DNA of 64,000 nt from assembly GCA_012270385.1 (NCBI GenBank), contig JAAXIK010000310.1:10602-74601 (forward strand), given 5' to 3'. This DNA is from Rubripirellula sp. Lineage in GTDB: Bacteria > Planctomycetota > Planctomycetia > Pirellulales > Pirellulaceae. Positions 37,128 through 45,353 of the stretch are shown here, one piece after another (position 1 is the first letter of the stretch; every line of letters starts with the position of its first letter). Under the pieces are notes generated by a model, which worked only from the letters and a program-made list of their open reading frames with translations, was not told the origin of the DNA and searched no databases. The translations under genes were made by a program, and so were the position numbers.

Positions 37128-38237
37128 CTACACCACCGTTGCTAAAGCTTGTACCAGTTCGGTCAAAAAGCTGAGCATAGCAGCAGCGACAATTAGCGTT
37201 ATCAGGGCGAAAAAAAGTGTAATCGCAGGGTGCAAAATACGAGAACGGATTTTCTTGTTGCGATAGCTCGACCGGCGTTTTTGCTCGGCGAATTCCCGCA
37301 AGCACCAACTCCGGGTATCTGCGTGTTCTAATTGATTAAGCGATTCGGCTTCCTGACGGTTTAGCAAGCCGCAGTCCGCAAGGGATGACCAAATATCGGT
37401 ATCACTTTGCAATTTCGAGTTAGCAAGCTCAAGCTTTCTCCGTGTGCGACGATCAAAATGAAGCTGTGAAAGCGATTCGAGTAACGTATCTGTGGAGTTT
37501 CCAGACTGAATTGTCCACGCGAACAGATCCAAAATCTGACTTTGTGTTATTGCTGAGTAACTCAATGAAACCCTTGCGCGAGCCGCTTTGGACAATCGGT
37601 GTGGTATCGGTATCCAAGTAAGAAGTGCAACGATTACTACGATCAGAAAGCCAAACGGTAAAAATCCGCCGACCCAATCGACCAAGATCGTGAATAGGGT
37701 GTTCGAAAGATTATCATCAGCAAGATTGAATTCCTTATTCATCTGTGCCATGACCGGCACGATAAAGGTAATAATAAAAGAAATTCCAAGTAAGAAAATC
37801 ACCGACAGACTTGCAAAATAGATTTGCGTATTCTTGCGATTGTCTGAATCGTGATCAGCCCGCGTACCATAGCTTTGAATGAGTCGGTCATAGGTTGTCG
37901 TAAGGGATCCAGTATTCATTCCGAGTTGCAAAGCAAGCAAGTCATGGTCGCTGATCGCGTTCGGCACTTGTTCCAAAGCTTTGAGAATGGGTGTCCCGCT
38001 AGCTATCCTGCGGTAGAGTCGATTGAGTCGTCTTCGGTATCTTCCGCGGTGACCTTTTGCAAGGTTTTTGATTAGAGGTTGTGGATCGAGATGTTCGCGG
38101 TGTGCCAGAGCAAGAATCCGGATGAGGCTTCGCTGCTTCACTCGGAGTGTATCCCCGGGCCACCAGGGAGTTGCCAACCATCCCGGCTGTAAATTCAATA
38201 GGGATTGCCCGATCGATGGGAACCACTGTTTTTGCAT
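37128..38237 (-). CDS. GspF/PilC-like inner-membrane protein (third in operon)
   Basis: 369 residues with the GspF layout: a cytoplasmic helical bundle (SGTPILKALEQVP, LLALQLGMNTGSL), a membrane pair (SLSVIFLLGISFIITFIVPVM and FLPFGFLIVVIVALLTW), a second bundle, and a C-terminal membrane helix (ALITLIVAAAMLSFLTELV). GspF/PilC proteins form the membrane platform that assembly ATPases turn on. It is one of three GspF-like genes in tandem here. It starts 16 bases after the stop of the preceding gene. Confidence 0.85.
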   Translation of the reverse strand: MQKQWFPSIGQSLLNLQPGWLATPWWPGDTLRVKQRSLIRILALAHREHLDPQPLIKNLAKGHRGRYRRRLNRLYRRIASGTPILKALEQVPNAISDHDLLALQLGMNTGSLTTTYDRLIQSYGTRADHDSDNRKNTQIYFASLSVIFLLGISFIITFIVPVMAQMNKEFNLADDNLSNTLFTILVDWVGGFLPFGFLIVVIVALLTWIPIPHRLSKAARARVSLSYSAITQSQILDLFAWTIQSGNSTDTLLESLSQLHFDRRTRRKLELANSKLQSDTDIWSSLADCGLLNRQEAESLNQLEHADTRSWCLREFAEQKRRSSYRNKKIRSRILHPAITLFFALITLIVAAAMLSFLTELVQALATVV

Positions 38238-38253
38238 GCTTGTGATTCCCTAG

Positions 38254-39255
38254 CTATGACAGACCAGAAATGAGACTAACTAACGGAGTGAACAAAACGA
38301 TTACGATAAATCCGATGACAACACCGAGTGCAACAACGGAAATCTGCGCAAATGCTCCGGTAGCCCATTTTACTCGATGATGAACTCTTTCCGCATAGAT
38401 CTCGGAAATTTCACGCAGGAGGGCAACATTGGGATTTTTTAGATTTTGCAGAGCAAGGATCATGTTCGGAGGGAACTGATGGGCTAACTTGCTTTCTTGC
38501 CACAAGGGATCATTATCCATTTGGATGGCAAGTCTCTCGCAAGCACGGCGATACCAATGACTTTTTAGAGCTGAACTCGCAATTGTCATCGCATGGTTTG
38601 GCTTAATGCCCAGATGAATTAACTCCGCGAGCCGGCTCGTGAGTACCGAGATGTCACTCAGGCTTGCCGAATTACCATTGATTAGAAACTTGAACAGTCG
38701 GTGGCTTAGACCGGTGTAGGCCCAAAGCTTTTTTATGGCCAGAATTGCTGTGAACCCAGCTATCAAGGTCGATAGTAAGCGAATTGGATTTGTACGAAGT
38801 TCTCGGGATAATGAAACCACGACCTGAGTCGCTCCGGGTAGCGCAATGCCATAGTCTTCAAACATATGGTCAAACGCCGGTACAACGAAAAGTGTAAGCA
38901 GTGTAAAAACCAACAGAATGCTGAGGAACAGTAGTGCAGGATAGGCCAGAGCGCGACGTCTTTCGACCTGGATTTCATGGTTCCGGGACGCATAGACAAT
39001 CAAATTGGTCAGCCCATTGTTGACCGAATCCCGATTGAATCCCGAAGCAAGAACGGGAAGCCATTGCACGATTAGCGGATTGGACTGTAAGTCCTCAACC
39101 GAGTTAGCCGCTTGCAGCTCCCTGATCAACTCTTGAAGCTGATTTTTACTACTGAGCTCGCCGAGATCATCCAGGACTGCCGCTAGTACCAAAATGACAG
39201 CGTCACGCTCTGCGAAGATAGTCTTCAGTGATTCGGATGAACTTTGGTCTGTCAT
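38254..39255 (-). CDS. GspF/PilC-like inner-membrane protein (second in operon)
   Basis: 333 residues with the same fold as its neighbours: an N-terminal helical bundle, membrane segments around LLFLSILLVFTLLTLFVVPAF and IRLLSTLIAGFTAILAIKKLW, a second bundle (LTSRLAELIHLGIKPNHAM), and a final helix (VVALGVVIGFIVIVLFTPLV). It is clearly diverged from the other two copies. No ATPase gene lies next to it. Confidence 0.83.
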   Translation of the reverse strand: MTDQSSSESLKTIFAERDAVILVLAAVLDDLGELSSKNQLQELIRELQAANSVEDLQSNPLIVQWLPVLASGFNRDSVNNGLTNLIVYASRNHEIQVERRRALAYPALLFLSILLVFTLLTLFVVPAFDHMFEDYGIALPGATQVVVSLSRELRTNPIRLLSTLIAGFTAILAIKKLWAYTGLSHRLFKFLINGNSASLSDISVLTSRLAELIHLGIKPNHAMTIASSALKSHWYRRACERLAIQMDNDPLWQESKLAHQFPPNMILALQNLKNPNVALLREISEIYAERVHHRVKWATGAFAQISVVALGVVIGFIVIVLFTPLVSLISGLS

Positions 39256-39383
39256 GTAATCATCAAGTAAATGTTTGTCTGAGAATTCAGTGTCAGACTG
39301 GTAAACCTATGACTTGTAACACTCAATTTCGTTTGGGAGCTTGTCTCGACTGAAACACAATCAACAAGTTCCCTGAATGATGG

Positions 39384-40439
39384 CTATTTACCTAATCCGG
39401 TGAGAGGGTTGGCGAGATCTTCCAAAATCTCAATGACTGGATTGAACAAGCTAAAACTGTATGCAAAGACGATGAGTCCGCCAATGGCCACTCCAACCAC
39501 TGTGGGAAGCATTGCATGCCATCCCTGCGAGTCTCGAGAAGCAGTATTGTTATAGATGTCTGAAATGATAGGTAGAATCTTTTGAAGAGATTCCCCATCG
39601 GAGTCTTCGCGGGTAACCGCCCACTTCATGAGTGGGGGTAATGAGTCCTTTGATCGTTCATTCTGATCTTCCTGAATGGATTGATTGAATTCCCCCAGCG
39701 GAATATCTGTGGAAACTTTGGCAGTCCAATGAGAGGCCGATAAGCTCGTTGCAAGTTTGGTTTCGCAGCCATTCGCGATGAGCTGTGAAAGCAAGTTTGC
39801 GGCGTGTGCTTTACAACTGGCCTCGTAGTAAGCTTCATTACCTGGGATCCAACGCCATGGTTTCTTACTTCCCTTTGTGATCCACCATGTCAGAAGTAGA
39901 AATAAGACCATAGGTGCTGCAATGCTCCAGATAGGAAATAACTCCCGGGATATCGTAAGGAATTGGACACTTGCCGGTGGCTGCTGCTGCACCTGTTCAT
40001 ACATCGCAGCAATTGTCGGAGTTGTGTAAAGACAGATCAGAGCAAAACCCAACAGTACCAGCACCGACAGAATCACCGGGTAAACGATCGCTGAGGTCAA
40101 CTGGCTGGTAATTTGTGCCCGGACCCGTTTAGGGAATCTTAATTGTTCAAGTGCTAAAGAACGCGATCCGGTACTTTCATAGATCGCGATTGCTCGGCAG
40201 TAATTAATCGCGTCTGGAAACTCGGTCGCAATATCTTCCTGAATCGATGACTTGGACTGATGGGACGCCGAGAGATAATCATTAATCTGACCAAGCAATG
40301 CTGAGTCGTCTTGGGATGCACTGGTTAGTCGATTACCTGTATTTTCTAATCCTGCCAAACTGAAAGAAAGACCTGAATTGGATAAAGTCATCAGCTCGCG
40401 ATTCAAGCTGATCAGGTCATCTATGGTCGTGTGTTGCAT
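39384..40439 (-). CDS. GspF/PilC-like inner-membrane protein (first in operon)
   Basis: 351 residues. It starts with a helical domain (LISLNRELMTLSNSGLSFS), then has membrane helices (SAIVYPVILSVLVLLGFALICLY and WSIAAPMVLFLLLTWWI), a second helical region and a C-terminal helix (MLPTVVGVAIGGLIVFAYSF). The IVYPVILSVLVL segment is typical of GspF. It is the first gene of the pseudopilin cluster, 182 bases after the batA-like stop. Confidence 0.82.
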   Translation of the reverse strand: MQHTTIDDLISLNRELMTLSNSGLSFSLAGLENTGNRLTSASQDDSALLGQINDYLSASHQSKSSIQEDIATEFPDAINYCRAIAIYESTGSRSLALEQLRFPKRVRAQITSQLTSAIVYPVILSVLVLLGFALICLYTTPTIAAMYEQVQQQPPASVQFLTISRELFPIWSIAAPMVLFLLLTWWITKGSKKPWRWIPGNEAYYEASCKAHAANLLSQLIANGCETKLATSLSASHWTAKVSTDIPLGEFNQSIQEDQNERSKDSLPPLMKWAVTREDSDGESLQKILPIISDIYNNTASRDSQGWHAMLPTVVGVAIGGLIVFAYSFSLFNPVIEILEDLANPLTGLGK

Positions 40440-40621
40440 GAAGATAGCTATTGAAAATGTATTTCCATGTTAGAAGGCAGCGTCATTCCGCGGTGGATGT
40501 ATAGTCGAGCCAGCGGGCGATTAAAAGCAAATCACTCATTCAGGTCAGTCGCTGAGTCTGTCGCCAGATCATGAGGGGGACTGTGGTTCGGCTGGATCAT
40601 TGTCATGGGCCATCACATCTG

Positions 40622-42997
40622 TTAATTATCGATGGATTTTGATCCGCCTCGATAAAAACGGTTGCCAACGATTTGCTCCAAAATGAAAAAGATTGAGACG
40701 AGAAGGATAGCGGGTGCGTGAAGCGGGAGGTAAGTCTTATTCGCTGTCTCGGTGAAGCTGATATTTTCGAAGTTATCAATCAAATCGTATTCTTCTGTCC
40801 CAAATATTTCTTGGAGTAGTGAAATATCGATTCGACGGGATCTGGTGGCATTCTCAGCAAGATTGGCAGAAAAGCCGGTCTTTAGTTCCTTACCTCGGAT
40901 CCAGTACGTCCCCGCCGTGGAGACCTCCCTAATTCGCAAGTAGTTACCGCCTTTTAAACCGAGAATAGGAGTAGGGTTATCCAGCTCTGGCTCAAACAAG
41001 AAACCTTGAATGTCGTCATTAGATTTTTTTTCATTTTGTAATTGAAAGGCAAAACTCCTACCAACGACTGCATCAGCTCCAGTGGTAACTCGTTGACTGA
41101 GATACTCGATCGTCTGCCGGCACAGCAACCAGGCTGGCCAAGCATTACTGCCAAAAAGCTGATTCCATGACTTGTTATCATTCGATATTGCAGGGAACGG
41201 TGTTGTAAAAAGAATCATTCGACCCTGTGCAGAAGTAGATTTGCTCGGTCCACCTATGGAACGCTCAATCACAGCTGGATGATCCGTACCCGCATATTTG
41301 ATAAGAATGTTGTCCGAAGTCTCAGGATTTAATTTCCAGTATTGTTGGATCCGATGATCTCCCCAGGGTACGTTTTCTGTAAGAGTACGAAGTGTTGGAT
41401 GCTGAATATCGATCGGTTGAAGAAAGGTCCCAGGTTCGGGACTACGCCATCGTATTGCTTCGGTCGATAGCCAAGGGGAGTTGTCACTTTCCATAGTGAT
41501 TCGACTACCAAGACTTACCAGCATCTGTCCTCCGTTTTTGAGGTACGCGTCGCATAGGCCGTTTACCTGCCTGTTACTCGGCGGATCAATGAGCACAACG
41601 ACTTCATACTGACTCATGCGAACAATGGGGAGGTCCTGATAGCTGATTAAGTCGGTGACATACTCAGATCCAGTGCCAAGGGAAGACGAGACCCCAATGG
41701 CGTTGGCAACTACCTTTGATGCTGCAGGCGTGTTGCTGACGAGAAGCACATTGGATGGCGGTAGAACATTCAAGGAAAAATATCTGGTGTTATCGAGTGG
41801 CATAGCATCATCACTAATGATTCGAATCCGGCCATGATGTTTACCAACCGGTAAGGCAGGGATATTTAGTAGTACCTCCTGCTGTTCACCTTTTTTGACC
41901 TGCGCACTTTTCCGATCTACCGGCTCCGCTTTGGGGAACACGACCTCTCCATTACGGGCCATGGGAAAACCTGGTTGATCGGTGAATATGTCCAGTTCTG
42001 CTGTAATGGACGCATCGCGGGATTGATCCGTGGTTTCATTGAAGACCGAAACCATGACAGGACTCGGTGTACCTACTGGGGGGCTTGGATCTGCGAGTCG
42101 AGGTAAAGAAATGCCCCAGTTGGGTCCACGGAAATCTCCGAGATCAAAAATCGTGAATTTAACTTTCCCAGATGAGTTGGATAATTGAATCTCATCGGAT
42201 TGTAAGAGCGGTTCCCAAGTGTGTTTTGTGAGATCACTCAACAAGAGAATTTGATGATTATCGAGCTTGCTTGTCTCGAGCGCCTGCAGTGCAGTCTTCA
42301 ATTGCTGGTTGATGGGTAGGGCTGATTGCACGACATCAAGTTGTCTTATCCTGGTCAGTGCATTCTTCTGATCGATCGTGAACGATGCATTTTTTGTGGC
42401 TCGATCGATGACGCAGATTTGGCTTGAGGCTGGTAGTTGTTGGATGAAAGCCTCGCAGTGCGTCTTCATCTGTTGCAGCCTCTCACCTTGCTGATCAAGC
42501 CATGCACTCGTCGGCCCATTATCAATAAAGATCACTACCGCTCTTGGGTTGTTTTGATTGAGGGTAACGGTTGGTCCAGCGATTAAGCTCACGATGCCCC
42601 AGACTATGCCACCAAGAAGCAAGATACACGCCGTTGCTGTAAGTCCGAGAATCAACTTGCGATCCATTTGTCGCAGGACCGAGAGACTGGCAAGTAACAG
42701 CATGCTAAGTCCGCACAGGACCAGCAATGAAATGAGAATGGAGGTTGAAGTCAGAGATGTTTGGATAATTGGTTGAGCTAAAGCTAAAGCAAGAAATATC
42801 AGTGCCGCGATTCGCAGCGCCAATAGCCACCATTTCTTAATCCGAACCCGACTCTGCGAAAGAGAGGCTTTAGGTTTTAGCAATCCAATGGAGGGGAAGA
42901 TGACGCGTTGCGGTCGTCGACGAGATAAGAGATGGATTACGATCGGAATCGCAACGCCTATACCTCCAAAAATCAACGTCGCATTTAAAAAATTCAT
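40622..42997 (-). CDS. BatA-like double-membrane-anchor protein with vWA-like region
   Basis: The first 80 residues match the BatA N-terminal region: a membrane helix (LIFGGIGVAIPIVIHLLSRRRPQ), VIFPSIGLL, and a second helix (LALRIAALIFLALALAQPII). Two more helices follow at about 85-140. A vWA/GATase-like extracytoplasmic part follows (AVVIFIDNGPTSAW, HQILLLSDLTKHTWEP, YEVVVLIDPP). A C-terminal helix (APAILLVSIFFILEQIV) anchors the end. 791 residues. It is expected to work with the MoxR ATPase and DUF58 protein upstream. Confidence 0.88.
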   Translation of the reverse strand: MNFLNATLIFGGIGVAIPIVIHLLSRRRPQRVIFPSIGLLKPKASLSQSRVRIKKWWLLALRIAALIFLALALAQPIIQTSLTSTSILISLLVLCGLSMLLLASLSVLRQMDRKLILGLTATACILLLGGIVWGIVSLIAGPTVTLNQNNPRAVVIFIDNGPTSAWLDQQGERLQQMKTHCEAFIQQLPASSQICVIDRATKNASFTIDQKNALTRIRQLDVVQSALPINQQLKTALQALETSKLDNHQILLLSDLTKHTWEPLLQSDEIQLSNSSGKVKFTIFDLGDFRGPNWGISLPRLADPSPPVGTPSPVMVSVFNETTDQSRDASITAELDIFTDQPGFPMARNGEVVFPKAEPVDRKSAQVKKGEQQEVLLNIPALPVGKHHGRIRIISDDAMPLDNTRYFSLNVLPPSNVLLVSNTPAASKVVANAIGVSSSLGTGSEYVTDLISYQDLPIVRMSQYEVVVLIDPPSNRQVNGLCDAYLKNGGQMLVSLGSRITMESDNSPWLSTEAIRWRSPEPGTFLQPIDIQHPTLRTLTENVPWGDHRIQQYWKLNPETSDNILIKYAGTDHPAVIERSIGGPSKSTSAQGRMILFTTPFPAISNDNKSWNQLFGSNAWPAWLLCRQTIEYLSQRVTTGADAVVGRSFAFQLQNEKKSNDDIQGFLFEPELDNPTPILGLKGGNYLRIREVSTAGTYWIRGKELKTGFSANLAENATRSRRIDISLLQEIFGTEEYDLIDNFENISFTETANKTYLPLHAPAILLVSIFFILEQIVGNRFYRGGSKSIDN

Positions 42998-43126
42998 TCC
43001 GGTGGCACAGTGTGTGTCAAATGTAATTCAGCTTTTTGCAGCATTGCCTCTATCGCAATCGATTTCAATGTGATCTGCATTCATTGCGTAGACAGCCATA
43101 AAAAATGGTTGAGTGTTTTGTTTTCG

Positions 43127-44032
43127 TCAAAAACGATTTGTCCGCTGAATCAGATATTCCGTCAGAGCTTTATCAAAAGGCATGCTTGTATCCAGTGGAA
43201 CGTAATCAATTCGGAGTCGGTCACATCCTTCACGATATTTACTTCGAAAATCCTCTAAATCCTGACGATATTGCTCACGAAGTCCTGAAGCGTCTACGGT
43301 AACCGTTTGACCTGATTCGGAATCCTCAAATTCAACGGGCCCTTCGTAAGGAAATTGTACCTCGGCTTCATCTAACACATGGAAAACGATCACATCGTGT
43401 CCTCCATGTCGTAGTCGAGATAATGCCGAAATCACTTCTTCAGGTTGGCCCTCATTGTCAGAACTTGGGAGGAGGTCGGTGAGTAACATCACAAGCGAAT
43501 GATGTTTCAGCATCGCTGCGATCTGTGTTAGGCAATTCGGTAAGTCCGTGGCACCTGAAGGTTCCAACTGATTCAACTGACCCAGCACTTCACCGATATG
43601 ACCTCTCCGGCTTCGCGCTGGTAATAGTCCTCTCACCTGATCAGAACACGCCAAGAGCCCTACCGGGTCTTGTTGCATCGTCATCAGGTAGGTCAGCGAG
43701 GCTGCTAAACAAGTGCAATATTCAAACTTGGTCATGCTCTGGTTTTGTGTGAATCCCATGGATTTGGAAAGATCCATCACCAGGTAACCGGTCAGATTTG
43801 TCTCGGCCTCGAATCGCTTAACGAAATACTTATCTGTCTTAGCATATGCCAACCAATCGATGAGTTTAGGATCATCGCCCCGGTTATACCTCCGATGCTC
43901 ACTAAACTGTACCGAGAATCCGTGCAGAGGGCTTGAGTGCAAACCCTGCAGGAATCCGCGAATCACCATCCGTGCTTTCAAATCCAGCCGTTGGATTTGC
44001 TGTAGCGATTCCGGTGAGAGTGAGTTAGGCAT
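43127..44032 (-). CDS. DUF58 (vWA-like) protein of the MoxR system
   Basis: 301 residues with the DUF58 signature FSEHRRYNRGDDPKLIDWLAYAKTDKYFVKRFEAE, then a vWA-like core: YLVMDLSKSMGF (DxSxS) and LVMLLTDLLPSSDNEG. These proteins partner with MoxR AAA ATPases in envelope assembly or maturation. It lies 65 bases after moxR and 129 before the batA-like gene, in the standard order. Confidence 0.93.
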   Translation of the reverse strand: MPNSLSPESLQQIQRLDLKARMVIRGFLQGLHSSPLHGFSVQFSEHRRYNRGDDPKLIDWLAYAKTDKYFVKRFEAETNLTGYLVMDLSKSMGFTQNQSMTKFEYCTCLAASLTYLMTMQQDPVGLLACSDQVRGLLPARSRRGHIGEVLGQLNQLEPSGATDLPNCLTQIAAMLKHHSLVMLLTDLLPSSDNEGQPEEVISALSRLRHGGHDVIVFHVLDEAEVQFPYEGPVEFEDSESGQTVTVDASGLREQYRQDLEDFRSKYREGCDRLRIDYVPLDTSMPFDKALTEYLIQRTNRF

Positions 44033-44097
44033 AATGACTGTTGCAGATCTGCAGGTGCTTTCTAGGTCGATACTTTTTAACTAACCGATCCTTGAGC

Positions 44098-45204
44098 TTA
44101 CTTGTTCTGGCGTTTGAGCTTCTCAGGTTCAGGCTCTTTGATGTCTTCCAGTAGACGCTCAATGATCAAATCAGAGTTCATTCCTTCCGCTTGAGCTTGG
44201 AAATTTGTACTGATTCGATGTCTGAGTACTGGCGTTGCAATCCGACGGATATCTTGTGGATCGATGCTGAATCTACCATCCATTGCGGCGATAGCTTTAG
44301 CACCAGCAATCAGGTTTTGCCCAGCACGTGGCCCCGCACCGCAATCAACAAGATTTTGAACGTAATCTGGAGCGGATTCATCTGACGGTCTTGTCGCACG
44401 TACTAGTTGAGTGGCATATCGAATCACGTAGGGATTCACCGCAATACTGGAGACCAGTTTTTGGACATTCAAGATTGCTCGAGCCGATAGAACCTTATTG
44501 ACGCTGGCTTTTTCACCACGAGTCGTCGCCGTGAGTATCTGTTCTTCTTCGCTCGCGCTTGGATAGTCGATTTTTATATTGAACATGAACCGGTCAAGCT
44601 GTGCTTCGGGCAACGGATAGGTTCCCTCCTGCTCAATCGGATTCTGTGTCGCAATGGTGAAGAACGGTGCAGGAAGTGAGTAGGTTTCACGTCCAATGGT
44701 CACCTGGCCCTCCTGCATGGCTTCCAGTAAAGCGGCTTGAGTTTTTGGAGGAGTTCGGTTGATCTCATCAGCCAAAAGAACGTTCGTGAAAATAGGTCCT
44801 TCTACAAAACGAAAAGTTCGCTTACCCGACTCTTCTTCTTCTAACACTTGAGTACCGGTAATGTCCGAGGGCATCAAATCAGGAGTGAATTGAATCCTTT
44901 TGAAAGAGACATCAAGGATGTCTGCCAACGTACTGACCATCAGGGTTTTTGCTAATCCTGGGACACCCTCTAAAAGGCAGTGGCCTCGAGTAAAGATGGC
45001 GGCAAGTAATTGCTCAACCGTTTCCGACTGACCCACAATCACTTTTGCTAATTCATCACGCATTGTTCTTTGATGTTCTGCAAATTCACGCAGTACATCA
45101 GCCAAGTTTCGCGGGGGCGCCTGAGCGGAACTTCCCGTTTTGACCGAACCGTCAGGGGGTTGGGGTGAGGTGGGATCAGGCGTTGGCGGTGGGGAGCCAC
45201 TCAT
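44098..45204 (-). CDS. moxR: MoxR-family AAA+ ATPase
   Basis: 368 residues. Walker A is [11 protein letters not shown], Walker B and following are [29 protein letters not shown], and sensor segments include [27 protein letters not shown]. All are diagnostic of MoxR. The first 35 residues are a Pro/Ser-rich leader. MoxR ATPases act as chaperones for DUF58/vWA partners. It heads the minus-strand block and is divergent from the DUF4159 gene, so the 150 bases between them hold two promoters. Confidence 0.96.
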   Translation of the reverse strand: MSGSPPPTPDPTSPQPPDGSVKTGSSAQAPPRNLADVLREFAEHQRTMRDELAKVIVGQSETVEQLLAAIFTRGHCLLEGVPGLAKTLMVSTLADILDVSFKRIQFTPDLMPSDITGTQVLEEEESGKRTFRFVEGPIFTNVLLADEINRTPPKTQAALLEAMQEGQVTIGRETYSLPAPFFTIATQNPIEQEGTYPLPEAQLDRFMFNIKIDYPSASEEEQILTATTRGEKASVNKVLSARAILNVQKLVSSIAVNPYVIRYATQLVRATRPSDESAPDYVQNLVDCGAGPRAGQNLIAGAKAIAAMDGRFSIDPQDIRRIATPVLRHRISTNFQAQAEGMNSDLIIERLLEDIKEPEPEKLKRQNK

Positions 45205-45353
45205 AAGACATTATTTTGAAGTGAGGGGAGGAGGAATGGATTCTTTTCGTCATCGACCTTGATTCTGCGCGAAAATAAAAGGACGCTAACATTGGCTGTA
45301 GTGTAACTTTAACGATTTACTTGCTAGCAATATGAATGATCTTTCAATATTGA

